From: Mariprofundales bacterium
GTDB taxonomy: Bacteria > Pseudomonadota > Zetaproteobacteria > Mariprofundales > S012-25
Direction: 5' to 3'
Assembly (NCBI GenBank): GCA_015487905.1
Contig: WFOX01000144.1
Span: 1 to 18,238 of the forward strand
Length of the DNA: 18,238 nt
The position numbers and the translations under genes are program-made. Shown one piece after another: positions 7,389 to 14,799 of the stretch. How positions within the stretch are numbered: the first letter of the stretch is position 1; each line of letters starts with the position of its first letter. The notes beneath the pieces are model-generated. The model did not search any database. It saw only the letters and a list, made by a program, of their open reading frames with translations, and was not told the origin of the DNA.

Positions 7389-7410
7389 GCAAGCATCGCG
7401 GCATGCTTGC
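7389..7410 (+). promoter_or_regulatory. Inverted repeat spanning the start codon of the first permease gene
   Basis: GCAAGCAT (7389-7396) and ATGCTTGC (7403-7410) are perfect 8-base complements with a 6-base loop CGCGGC. The downstream arm begins with the ATG (7403-7405) itself. G-U pairs could extend the stem by two. No ribosome binding site is apparent upstream, so an mRNA hairpin here would hide the initiation region. It may equally be a protein-binding palindrome or chance, given how common GCAAGC is in this DNA. Confidence 0.35.
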
Positions 7411-8386
7411 GTATCTAGCTCGGCGTCTTGCCGCGATGCCGCTCGTGCTGCTGGGCATTACGGCGGTGTCCTTCGCCGTCGTGCATCTTGCGCCGGGCGA
7501 TCCGGCTGCTGTCGCCGTGCAGATGAATCCGCGCATCACGCCTGAGGCCGTGGAGAAGCTGCGCGCCTATTATGGGTTGGATCAGCCGCTTTGGAAGCAA
7601 TACCTCATTTGGCTGGACAAGCTCGTGCATTTGGATTTCGGGGAGTCGTTCGCGCCCGATCATCGCCCCGTTTGGGACAAGATCGCCGAGCGGCTTCCGA
7701 TCACGATCGGCATCAACCTGCTTGCGATGCTGCTCATCTTTGTGCTCGGCGTGCCGATCGGCGTGGCCGCGGCGGCAAGGCCGCAAGGCTGGCTGGATCG
7801 CGCCACGACCGTGCTCGTGTTCGTGGGCTTTGCGATGCCCTCGTTTTGGCTGGCGTTGCTCTTGATGCAATGGCTTGGCGTGCATCTCAAGCTGTTGCCG
7901 ATCTCAGGGCTTCATGCGCTTGGTGCGGCTTCCATGCCCGCCTGGGAGCGCGCCGTGGATCTTGCGCGCCATCTCGTGATGCCCGTGCTCGTGGCGGCGG
8001 TAGGGGGTGTTGCCGGCATCAGCCGCTTTATGCGCACGGGGATGCTGGAGGCGCTTGCCGCCGATTACACGCGCACGATGCGCGCCTTCGGCGCACCTGA
8101 GTGGCGCGTGCGCTATGTCTATGCGCTCAAAAACGCCTTGCTGCCCATCATCACGATCCTTGGGCTTTCCGTGCCTGGGCTCATCGGCGGATCGGTGATC
8201 GTGGAGCAGGTCTTCTCCATTCCGGGCATGGGGCTTTTGTTTTATCAAGCCGTGCTGATGCGCGATTATCCCGTGGTGATGGGGATTACGGTCATCGGCG
8301 CGGTGCTTACGCTTGTGGGCAACCTGCTTGCCGATCTCGCCTATGCCTGGGCCGATCCGCGCGTGCGCAAGGGGCTTGCTGCATGA
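7403..8386 (+). CDS. ABC transporter permease, DppB/OppB family
   Basis: A 327-residue membrane protein of normal family length. It opens MLAYLARRLAAMPLVLLGIT, with a first helix ending at VVHLAPGDPA (residues 27-36). It then has the region YYGLDQPLWKQY (56-67), about five more helices, and the cytoplasmic EAA loop (217-246: EALAADYTRTMRAFG followed by APEWRV) that docks on the ATPase. FSIPGMGLLFYQAV (271-284) is also typical. The family imports peptides, nickel or related solutes as a heterodimer with a DppC-type permease, which is the next gene (ATGA overlap). ATG 7403 is preferred to an upstream TTG at 7367 because it gives the usual N-terminus. No binding protein or ATPase gene is beside it, so the substrate is unknown. 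Confidence 0.93.
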   Translation: MLAYLARRLAAMPLVLLGITAVSFAVVHLAPGDPAAVAVQMNPRITPEAVEKLRAYYGLDQPLWKQYLIWLDKLVHLDFGESFAPDHRPVWDKIAERLPITIGINLLAMLLIFVLGVPIGVAAAARPQGWLDRATTVLVFVGFAMPSFWLALLLMQWLGVHLKLLPISGLHALGAASMPAWERAVDLARHLVMPVLVAAVGGVAGISRFMRTGMLEALAADYTRTMRAFGAPEWRVRYVYALKNALLPIITILGLSVPGLIGGSVIVEQVFSIPGMGLLFYQAVLMRDYPVVMGITVIGAVLTLVGNLLADLAYAWADPRVRKGLAA

Positions 8387-9201
8387 GCTTTTTGCGTGCG
8401 CATCCGCTTGCGGCAATAGGGGCGCTCATTGTGGCGCTCGTGGTGCTCGTGGCGATCTTGGCGCCGTGGCTTGCGCCTTATGATCCAAACGCGATAGACG
8501 CAAAGGCGGTGCTGCTGCCGCCTTCCCAAGCGCATCCGCTTGGCACGGACGCATTGGGCCGCGATGTGCTTTCGCGCCTGATCTATGGCGCGCGCGTGTC
8601 CTTGCTCGTGGGCTTTGTCGCCACAGGCGTGGCGGTGGCGCTCGGCGCGCCGCTTGGGCTCGCTGCGGGCTACTTCGGCGGGCGCGTGGATGCCGCGATC
8701 ATGCGCCTTGCGGATGTGATGCTGAGCTTTCCAAGCCTTTTCTTGATTCTGGCCGTGATCGCGTTTTTGGAGCCGTCCATCTGGAATGTGATGATCGTGA
8801 TCGGGCTGACTTCGTGGATGGGGGTCGCACGGCTTGTGCGCGCGGAAATCCTTTCGCTCAAAGCGCGCGAGTTCGTGCTTGCGGCCGAGGCGCTGGGGAT
8901 CTCCACCTGGCGGCTGATGGCCGTGCATCTGCTTCCGAACGCGGCCGGGCCGCTGCTTGTCGCCACGGTGCTTGGGGTCGCGGGGGCTGTGCTTGTGGAA
9001 TCCGGGCTTTCGTTTTTGGGGCTCGGCGTGCAGCCGCCCACACCTTCTTGGGGCAACATGCTTGCCGAGGGCAAGGACTACATCGCCTTTGCGTGGTGGC
9101 TTACGAGCTTTCCCGGCCTTGCGATCCTCATCACCGTGCTCGGGCTCAATCTGCTCGGCGAGGGGCTTCGGGATTGGCTGGATCCGAAGGCGAAGCGCTA
9201 G
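8383..9201 (+). CDS. ABC transporter permease, DppC/OppC family
   Basis: A 272-residue membrane protein. The N-terminal helix (about 8-29) leads into the conserved LAPYDPNA (30-37), then the family signature HPLGTDALGRDVLSRLIYGA (51-70), several helices, and the EAA loop (about 163-190: EFVLAAEALGISTWR) for ATPase contact. SGLSFLGLGVQPP and the C-terminal GEGLRDWLDPK are also characteristic. The ATG at 8383-8385 overlaps the previous stop (ATGA), so the two permeases are made together and should form one channel. The reading frame is open far upstream, but that part lies inside the first permease in another frame and lacks similarity. A 10-base palindrome GCGCTAGCGC (9195-9204) spans the stop codon. 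Confidence 0.93.
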   Translation: MSFLRAHPLAAIGALIVALVVLVAILAPWLAPYDPNAIDAKAVLLPPSQAHPLGTDALGRDVLSRLIYGARVSLLVGFVATGVAVALGAPLGLAAGYFGGRVDAAIMRLADVMLSFPSLFLILAVIAFLEPSIWNVMIVIGLTSWMGVARLVRAEILSLKAREFVLAAEALGISTWRLMAVHLLPNAAGPLLVATVLGVAGAVLVESGLSFLGLGVQPPTPSWGNMLAEGKDYIAFAWWLTSFPGLAILITVLGLNLLGEGLRDWLDPKAKR

Positions 9202-9221
9202 CGCCCACGCGCGCGTGGCTG

Positions 9222-9656
9222 ATGGCCGGCATGCAGCGCGCGCTGCGCGCAGCCAAGCGCGCCTTGCAGGCGGGCGAGGTGCCTGTGGGCGCGGCGCTTT
9301 GGCTGCCCGATGGGCGCTGGTTTGTGGGGCGCAACCGCGTGCGCGCGCGCCGTGATCCCACGGCCCATGCCGAGATGGAGGCCATCCGCAAGGCCGCGCG
9401 CGCGCTCGGCAACGAGCGCCTTGCAGGGGCTGTGCTTTTCGTGAGCGTGGAGCCTTGCTGCATGTGCGCAGGCGCGATTGCGCTTGCGCGCATTGCAAGA
9501 CTCGTCTATGGCGCGCCCGAGCCGAAGACGGGCGCGGTGGAGTCGCGCTTTGCGCTGTTTGCAAGCGCGCAAATCCATCGGCCTGCGATCACGGCCGGGA
9601 TTCTGGAAGACGAAGCGCGCGCGCTGATGCGCGCGTTTTTTGAGGCCAGGCGATGA
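9222..9656 (+). CDS. tadA: tRNA-specific adenosine deaminase TadA
   Basis: A 144-residue cytidine-deaminase-fold protein. It has GEVPVGAALW (18-27), the catalytic HAE (H49, E51 in PTAHAEMEAI) and the zinc ligands C79 and C82 in SVEPCCMCAGAI, followed by VYGAPEPKTGAVES (95-108) and GILEDEARALMRAFF near the end, which all match TadA. The enzyme converts A34 to inosine in the tRNA-Arg(ACG) anticodon. The variable residue in EPCxMC is cysteine here, giving three cysteines in four positions, which is slightly unusual. ATG 9222 is chosen over ATG 9231. Neither has a clear ribosome binding site, and 20 bases separate it from the permease stop. The end overlaps the next gene by ATGA. Confidence 0.93.
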   Translation: MAGMQRALRAAKRALQAGEVPVGAALWLPDGRWFVGRNRVRARRDPTAHAEMEAIRKAARALGNERLAGAVLFVSVEPCCMCAGAIALARIARLVYGAPEPKTGAVESRFALFASAQIHRPAITAGILEDEARALMRAFFEARR

Positions 9657-11119
9657 CAAGGCGCATTGCGCTGATCGCGGGCCCTTTGCTGTTCGTGCTC
9701 GTGTTCGTCTTCTGGACGCCGCCTGCTGCGTATCCGCATGCGCCTGCGGCGGCAGGACTTGCGCTGTGGATGGTGGCTTGGTGGATCACCGAGGCCGTGC
9801 CGCTTGCGGCCACGGCCCTTTTGCCGCTGGCCGTGTTGCCGCTTGTGGGTGCGCTAAGCGGCAAAACGATCGCCGTGCAGTATGTAAATCATGTGATCTT
9901 TCTCTTTCTGGGCGGTTTTCTGATTGCGATTGCGATGCAGCGCTGGCGCCTGCACGAGCGCATCGCCTTGCATGTGTTGTTGCGCTTCGGGCGCTTTGGC
10001 GCGCGCGGGCTTGTGGCGGGTGCGATGGCGGCTTCGTGGCTGCTTTCCATGTGGATTTCCAATACGGCCACGACGATGATGATGACGCCGATTTTGCTTG
10101 CGGTGCTGGCCGGCCTTCCCAAGGAGCGCGAAGAAAGCCTGGCTGCGCCGTTGCTGCTGGGCGCGGCCTATGCCGCGAGCATCGGTGGGGTGGCCACGCT
10201 CGTGGGCACGGCGCCCAATCTCTCGTTTGCGCGCATTTTGGAGATTCAGTTTCCCGAGGCGCCTGAGGTCGGCTTTGCGGAATGGATGCGCGTGGGCTTG
10301 CCCGTTTCCGCTGCGATGCTGCTCGTGGCGGCGTTTGCGATGGTGCTGCGCGCGCCCAAGGGCGCGCTTGCAGCGGGGGAGGAGGCCATCCGCGCGCGGC
10401 TTGCGGCGCTTGGGCCGATGCGGCCTGAGGAGTGGAAGGTGCTCGGCGTGTTCGTGCTTACGGCGCTTGCCTGGATCACGCGCCGCGATCTGGACTTCGG
10501 TGCCTTCGTGCTTCCGGGCTGGGCACACCTTTTGCCGGCGCCGAAGCTGGCCAACGACGGCGTGGTGGCCGCCGCTGCGGCGGTGCTGCTCTTCATGCTG
10601 CCAGCAAGAGAGGGAAGGCTTTTGGATGCGCGCGCATTTCGCGAGCTTCCTTGGGATGTCGTGTTGCTGCTGGGCGGCGGCTTTGCGCTCGCCTATGCGA
10701 TCCGCACGCTTGGGCTTGCGGCCTGGTTGGGTCAGGAGCTTGCGCTTGCACATCTTCCTGGCTTTGGGTGGATGTTGGCCGTGGGTTATCTCGTCGTGCT
10801 GCTTACGGAGGTCACCTCCAACACGGCCACGGCCGAGACCCTGTTGCCGATCTTTGCCGCGGCCAGCGTGGCTTTGCATGTGCATCCGCTTGCGCTCATG
10901 CTGCCCGCGACGATGGCCTGTTCCATGGCTTTCATGCTGCCTGCAGCCACACCACCCAATGCGATCGTCTTCGGCACGGGGCGCGTGTCCATCCGCACGA
11001 TGGTGCGCCACGGCGTGGTGCTCGCGCTTGCGGCACCCTTGGTGATCGCGCTTGTGCTGGCGCTGGTCGCGCCAGCCGTCTTTGGGCCGCTATCTGCGCC
11101 GCCCGACTGGGCGCGTTAG
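9653..11119 (+). CDS. DASS/SLC13-family anion (dicarboxylate-type) transporter
   Basis: A 488-residue polytopic membrane protein. Both substrate/sodium-site repeats of the family are present: WISNTATTMMMTPI (134-147) with GGVATLVGTAPN (178-189), and EVTSNTATAETLLPI (386-400) with TPPNAIVFGTG (433-443). AWWITEAVPLAATALLPL (42-59) is the typical early segment. DASS proteins carry di- or tricarboxylates, sulfate or phosphate across the cytoplasmic membrane, usually driven by sodium. The two SNT motifs fit a sodium-coupled carboxylate carrier, but substrate cannot be fixed. The ATG at 9653-9655 overlaps the tadA stop (ATGA). The gene ends convergently with the aminomutase-like gene, the two stop codons sharing TTAG. 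Confidence 0.92.
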   Translation: MTRRIALIAGPLLFVLVFVFWTPPAAYPHAPAAAGLALWMVAWWITEAVPLAATALLPLAVLPLVGALSGKTIAVQYVNHVIFLFLGGFLIAIAMQRWRLHERIALHVLLRFGRFGARGLVAGAMAASWLLSMWISNTATTMMMTPILLAVLAGLPKEREESLAAPLLLGAAYAASIGGVATLVGTAPNLSFARILEIQFPEAPEVGFAEWMRVGLPVSAAMLLVAAFAMVLRAPKGALAAGEEAIRARLAALGPMRPEEWKVLGVFVLTALAWITRRDLDFGAFVLPGWAHLLPAPKLANDGVVAAAAAVLLFMLPAREGRLLDARAFRELPWDVVLLLGGGFALAYAIRTLGLAAWLGQELALAHLPGFGWMLAVGYLVVLLTEVTSNTATAETLLPIFAAASVALHVHPLALMLPATMACSMAFMLPAATPPNAIVFGTGRVSIRTMVRHGVVLALAAPLVIALVLALVAPAVFGPLSAPPDWAR

Positions 11120-12444
11120 GATTCAAAGAAAAAGCGCTTCGCGAACGCGGGGCGCAACTCGTCCAGCCAAATCGCGTGCGCATCGTAATGGGCGAAGAAG
11201 GGGCGCTGCACCCACTTGGGGTTGCGTGCTTGAATCATGCGCAGCACGAACACGCGCTTATCCGCCACCTCGGCGACGCCTTGCACCTCCACTTTGCCCG
11301 GCCATGCGCTCATGGACGGGCCGCGCGCCGTGCGCGCAAGGCCGGAGACTTGGCGGATCGCATCGCGATAGATCTCCCAGCAGCGCGCAAGCGGAAGCGC
11401 GAAGTAGTGCTGCGCGCCTGTATCACGCTCCACGAACATGTAATAGGGCACAATCCCAAGCGCCACTTCCTCGCGCCAAAGCTCGGCCCACACATCGGCC
11501 TCGTCGTTGATCCAGCGCAGCACGGGGCTTTGCGCGCGAATGATCGCACCGGCATCGCGCAGCCGGCGCACCGCGTTGCGCGCAGGCTGCGGCATGAGTT
11601 CCCGCGGATGGCAAATGTGCGCCATAATCGCGATCTCTTTGCCGCGCGCGCGCACCTCTTCTATGAGGCGCAAGAGATCGTCGGCGTCTTCGTCGTGCGT
11701 AAACCGATAGGGCCAGTAGCTGATCGCCTTCGTGCCGATACGGATCGTGCGCACATGGGCAAGCGCGGGATCCAAAAGCGCGCGCACGATGGCGGCAAGT
11801 TGGGCCGTGCGCATCACCATGGGATCGCCGCCCGTGATGAGCACATCGCTTACCTCAGGATGCGCGCGCAAGTAGCGCACAAGTCCCTCCGTCGTGCGCG
11901 CGCCCATGCGCCAGGCGCGCTCGCCCACGAACTGCGGCCAGCGGAAGCAAAAGGTGCAATAGCTGTGGCATGTTTGTCCTTGCGTGGGGAAGAAGAGCAC
12001 GGTTTCGTGATACTTGTGCTGCACGCCCTCCAGGCGCTGGCCGTTGAGGTAGGCCGCATTGGCGTCAAGCTGTCCCGCAGGATGCGGATTGAGGCGCGCG
12101 CGGATTTCGGTGACCACGGCCGCAAGTCGGGCGCGATCGCCCTGCGCAAGCGCTTCGGCAACACGGCTACGATCCTCTTGGATAAGCATCTCGGGCATCG
12201 GGAACACGAGCCGAAACATCGGATCGTCGGGCGCTGCGTTCCAATCAATGAGCTCGCGCAGGACATAGTCATTGACGCGAAACGGGAACACCTGCGCGGC
12301 AAGGTGAATGTCTGCGCGCAGCTTGCTTGGCACCTTCGCAAGCAGTCCTTCCGGGGCTTGAAGATGCACGGCGCGCCAAGCGCGGAAGCGAGATGGTTCA
12401 GCAAAATCCGGCAAAGCAGCGCTCGCCAACTTCGTTTCCTCCAT
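11116..12444 (-). CDS. Lysine 2,3-aminomutase (KamA)-family radical SAM protein of unknown substrate
   Basis: 442 residues from ATG 12442-12444 (MEETKLASAALPDF). Seen: the radical SAM cluster CxxxCxxC (C159, C163, C166 in GQTCHSYCTFCFRW), then ITGGDPMVM (203-211), the SAM-contact region typical of aminomutases. GPSMSAWPGKVEVQG (375-389) aligns with the PLP-lysine region of lysine 2,3-aminomutase, making K384 the likely Schiff-base lysine. The distal part VPYYMFVERDTGAQHYF (332-348) and the C-terminus RPFFAHYDAHAIWLDEL suggest a side branch rather than classical KamA or EpmB. Known members move an amino group between alpha and beta carbons; the substrate here is unknown. No ribosome binding site precedes this ATG. 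In-frame ATG 12499 or TTG 12538 would add 19 or 32 residues lacking family character. Confidence 0.85.
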   Translation of the reverse strand: MEETKLASAALPDFAEPSRFRAWRAVHLQAPEGLLAKVPSKLRADIHLAAQVFPFRVNDYVLRELIDWNAAPDDPMFRLVFPMPEMLIQEDRSRVAEALAQGDRARLAAVVTEIRARLNPHPAGQLDANAAYLNGQRLEGVQHKYHETVLFFPTQGQTCHSYCTFCFRWPQFVGERAWRMGARTTEGLVRYLRAHPEVSDVLITGGDPMVMRTAQLAAIVRALLDPALAHVRTIRIGTKAISYWPYRFTHDEDADDLLRLIEEVRARGKEIAIMAHICHPRELMPQPARNAVRRLRDAGAIIRAQSPVLRWINDEADVWAELWREEVALGIVPYYMFVERDTGAQHYFALPLARCWEIYRDAIRQVSGLARTARGPSMSAWPGKVEVQGVAEVADKRVFVLRMIQARNPKWVQRPFFAHYDAHAIWLDELRPAFAKRFFFES

Positions 12445-12453
12445 GAAAGGGAT

Positions 12454-12471
12454 GCATGCGCGGCCGCATGC
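12454..12471. promoter_or_regulatory. Inverted repeat just upstream of the aminomutase-like gene
   Basis: GCATGCG (12454-12460) and CGCATGC (12465-12471) are perfect 7-base complements around a CGGC loop. The element ends nine bases before the chosen ATG at 12444 and lies in the 158-base divergent region facing glmM. It could be an mRNA hairpin at the translation start or an operator for a dimeric regulator. If the gene starts further upstream it would be coding. Confidence 0.35.
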
Positions 12472-12534
12472 GGGGCGCACACCACAAGAAGGCCCAACCA
12501 TAAAGCAAACGAGGCCCGAATGCAGCCGGGCGCG

Positions 12535-12563
12535 CTGCAAAAGCGTGGCAAGCTTGCTATTGT
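12535..12563 (+). promoter_or_regulatory. Weak candidate promoter for glmM
   Basis: CTGCAA (12535-12540) and TATTGT (12558-12563) are 17 bases apart and would start transcription near 12570, about 33 bases before the glmM ATG. The -35 matches poorly (three of six). This AT-richer patch is the most promoter-like part of 12445-12602, but the assignment is tentative. Confidence 0.22.
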
Positions 12564-12588
12564 TTTCGGCTGTGATTCTTGATGCCGC

Positions 12589-12597
12589 AAGGGGAGG
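12589..12597 (+). promoter_or_regulatory. Ribosome binding site deciding the glmM start
   Basis: AAGGGGAGG lies five bases before ATG 12603. This selects the start that gives the normal GlmM N-terminus (MARKYFGTDGVRG) over the in-frame ATG codons a few codons upstream. Confidence 0.8.
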
Positions 12598-12602
12598 ACG
12601 CC

Positions 12603-13958
12603 ATGGCGCGCAAGTATTTCGGCACGGACGGCGTGCGCGGCCGCGTGAATGAGGAGCCGATGACGGCCGAGTTCGCGCTCAGGCTCGGACGCGCGGCCGG
12701 GCATGTGCTCGGCAAGGGCCTATCGCACACGCCGCACATTTTGATCGCCAAGGACACGCGGCTGTCCGGCTACATGATTGAATCGGCGCTGTGCGCGGGC
12801 TTCACGAGCCAAGGCGTGCATGTGCTTCTGGCCGGGCCGATTCCCACGCCCGCCGTGGCCTATCTCACGCGCAGCCTGCGCGCCGATGCGGGTGTCATGA
12901 TCTCCGCCTCACACAACCCAGCCGGCGATAACGGCATCAAGTTCTTCGGCCCGGACGGCTATAAGCTTCCCGACGAAGTGGAAGAGCGCATTGAGGCGGC
13001 GATCGCCAAGCCCCCCAAGCCCGTAAAGCCCGCAGAGGTCGGCAAGGCCTATCGCGTGGATGACGCGCGCGGCCGCTACATTGAGTTTCTCAAAGCCTCG
13101 CTCCCGCGCCGCATGCGCTTTGACGGCGTGAAAGTCGTCGTGGATTGCGCAAACGGCGCCGCCTACGATGTCGCGCCGCGGCTTTTTGCTGAGCTTGGCT
13201 GCGAGGTCGTGGCGATCCACGCCCAGCCGGACGGCACGAACATCAATCGGGATTGCGGCTCCGTGCATCCCGAAGCGATGCAGGCGCGCGTGCGCGAGGA
13301 AGGCGCCGATGTGGGCTTTGCATTGGACGGCGACGGCGATCGCGTGATCGCTTGCGATGCAGAAGGCCGCCTCGTGGACGGCGACCGGATTTTGGCCATC
13401 TTGGCTTTGCACGCGCTCAAGCACGGGCGACTGCGCGGCGAGGGCGTGGTCGGCACGATCATGAGCAACATGGGGCTTGCGCGCTATCTGGACGGGCTTG
13501 GGCTGCGCCTGCACCGCGCGCCGGTCGGCGATCGCTATGTGCTGGAGCTGATGCAGAAAACGGGCTGCAATCTCGGCGGCGAACCCTCCGGGCATGTGAT
13601 TTTGCTGGATTACAACACGACCGGCGATGGGTTGCTCACGGCCCTGCAACTGCTTTGCGCGATGGCCGATGCGGAGCGCCCGCTTGCGGAGCTTGCCTCC
13701 ACGCTTGCGCTCTTTCCGCAGCGGCATTGGAACCTTGCGCTTGCGCGCAAGGACGGTTTTATGGAGCGCGAGGATGTGCGCAAGGCGATGGCCGCGGCCC
13801 AGGCCAAGCTTGCGGGCCGCGGGCGGCTCGTTGTGCGCCCATCGGGCACGGAGCCTAAGCTGCGCATCATGGTGGAGGCCGAAGAGGACGCGCTTGCCGA
13901 GGAGGTTGGGGAAGCGCTCGTGGCACAGTTGGAAAAGATCGCCCTCGCTTTGTCTTAG
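12603..13958 (+). CDS. glmM: Phosphoglucosamine mutase GlmM
   Basis: 451 residues, the normal length. Domain signatures in order: YFGTDGVRGRVN (5-16); the catalytic phosphoserine loop ISASHNPAGDNGIKFFG (100-116; phosphoserine expected at S103); metal-binding DGDGDR (242-247); the sugar-binding GGEPSGH (325-331, where E. coli has Q for P); and the phosphate-binding RPSGTEPKLR (412-421). GlmM converts glucosamine-6-phosphate to glucosamine-1-phosphate in the cytoplasm, on the way to UDP-GlcNAc for peptidoglycan and lipopolysaccharide. It stands alone on the plus strand, without the folP or ftsH neighbours seen in many proteobacteria. It is divergent from the aminomutase-like gene and convergent with nadC, with the stop codons overlapping in TTAG. 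Confidence 0.97.
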   Translation: MARKYFGTDGVRGRVNEEPMTAEFALRLGRAAGHVLGKGLSHTPHILIAKDTRLSGYMIESALCAGFTSQGVHVLLAGPIPTPAVAYLTRSLRADAGVMISASHNPAGDNGIKFFGPDGYKLPDEVEERIEAAIAKPPKPVKPAEVGKAYRVDDARGRYIEFLKASLPRRMRFDGVKVVVDCANGAAYDVAPRLFAELGCEVVAIHAQPDGTNINRDCGSVHPEAMQARVREEGADVGFALDGDGDRVIACDAEGRLVDGDRILAILALHALKHGRLRGEGVVGTIMSNMGLARYLDGLGLRLHRAPVGDRYVLELMQKTGCNLGGEPSGHVILLDYNTTGDGLLTALQLLCAMADAERPLAELASTLALFPQRHWNLALARKDGFMEREDVRKAMAAAQAKLAGRGRLVVRPSGTEPKLRIMVEAEEDALAEEVGEALVAQLEKIALALS

Positions 13959-14791
13959 CGCTTCTCCAGCCGCGCGAGCCGCAAGGAGAGATCCAAGGCC
14001 GGTGCGGAATGCGTAAGCGCGCCGATCGCAAGCCGATCGGCGCCAGCTTCGGCATAGGCGCGCGCATTGGCCAGCGTGATCCCGCCGCTTGCTTCCAAAA
14101 GGATGTGGCGGGGCACATGCGCGCGCGCTTGGGCGACAAGCCGAGGCGACATGTTGTCCAAAAGGATCGCATCAGGGCGCGCGCGCACGGCCTCTTCCAC
14201 TTCCATCAGGCTTTCGCACTCCACCTCAATCCATGCGCGCGGATGGGCGCGCCGCGCCGCCTGCACGGCGGCCGTGATGCCGCCTGCCGCGAAGATGTGG
14301 TTTTCCTTGATGAGCACGGCGGCGCCGAGATGCAGGCGGTGGTTCTCGCCACCGCCGTGGCGCACGGCGCGCTTTTCCAGCGCGCGCAAACCCGGCGTGG
14401 TCTTGCGCGTATCGGCGATGCGGCAGCCCGTGCCTGCAACGGCCTCCACGAAGCGGCGCGTGAGCGTGGCGATACCCGAAAGATGCTGCATAAAGTTCAA
14501 GGCCGTGCGTTCGGCGCGCAAGATCGCTTGCGCCTCGCCTTCCACGACGAGCACGAGATCGCCTGCGCGCACATGCTCGGCATCGCGGCGGATGTGCGCG
14601 ATGGTCGCATGGGGATCCAACAACCGAAACGCCCATGCCGCCGCATCGCTTCCGGAAAGCACCCCATCCGCTTTGGCGCGCACCTCGGCGCGCGCCCAAG
14701 CGCGGACAGGCACGCAAGCCGCCGTCGTCGCATCGTCCCAGGTTGCATCCTCAGCAAGCGCTTGCTGCACGATGCGCGCAAGCTCTCGCAT
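13955..14791 (-). CDS. nadC: Nicotinate-nucleotide pyrophosphorylase (carboxylating), quinolinate phosphoribosyltransferase
   Basis: 278 residues, typical length. Seen: N-terminal ALAEDATWDDATT (11-23), TALNFMQHLSGIATLTRRFV (96-115), ADTRKTTPGLRALEK (126-140), RHGGGENHR (144-152) and IKENHI (161-166), then EVECES, ILLDNMSP and LEASGGI near the C-terminus. These supply the quinolinate- and PRPP-binding residues of NadC, which makes nicotinate mononucleotide, CO2 and pyrophosphate in de novo NAD synthesis. The ATG at 14789-14791 lies eight bases after the FKBP stop, with only a weak site (TAAGGG) overlapping that stop. nadA and nadB are not in the window. It ends against glmM with a four-base convergent overlap. 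Confidence 0.96.
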   Translation of the reverse strand: MRELARIVQQALAEDATWDDATTAACVPVRAWARAEVRAKADGVLSGSDAAAWAFRLLDPHATIAHIRRDAEHVRAGDLVLVVEGEAQAILRAERTALNFMQHLSGIATLTRRFVEAVAGTGCRIADTRKTTPGLRALEKRAVRHGGGENHRLHLGAAVLIKENHIFAAGGITAAVQAARRAHPRAWIEVECESLMEVEEAVRARPDAILLDNMSPRLVAQARAHVPRHILLEASGGITLANARAYAEAGADRLAIGALTHSAPALDLSLRLARLEKR

Positions 14792-14799
14792 GGGTGCCC

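Noticed and set aside
9195..9204. 10-base palindrome GCGCTAGCGC at the stop of the second permease gene
   Set aside because: It is too short and lacks a T-run; most likely chance in GC-rich coding sequence.
8341..9564. A 407-codon minus-strand frame antisense to the second permease and tadA
   Set aside because: It is basic, low in hydrophobic patterning and without motifs; the plus-strand genes are well supported.
10432..12582. A 716-codon open frame on the plus strand across the end of the DASS gene and antisense to the aminomutase-like gene
   Set aside because: It is rich in Arg, Ala and His with no recognisable domain, while both overlapped frames encode clear protein families. Long open shadow frames are expected in this GC-rich DNA.
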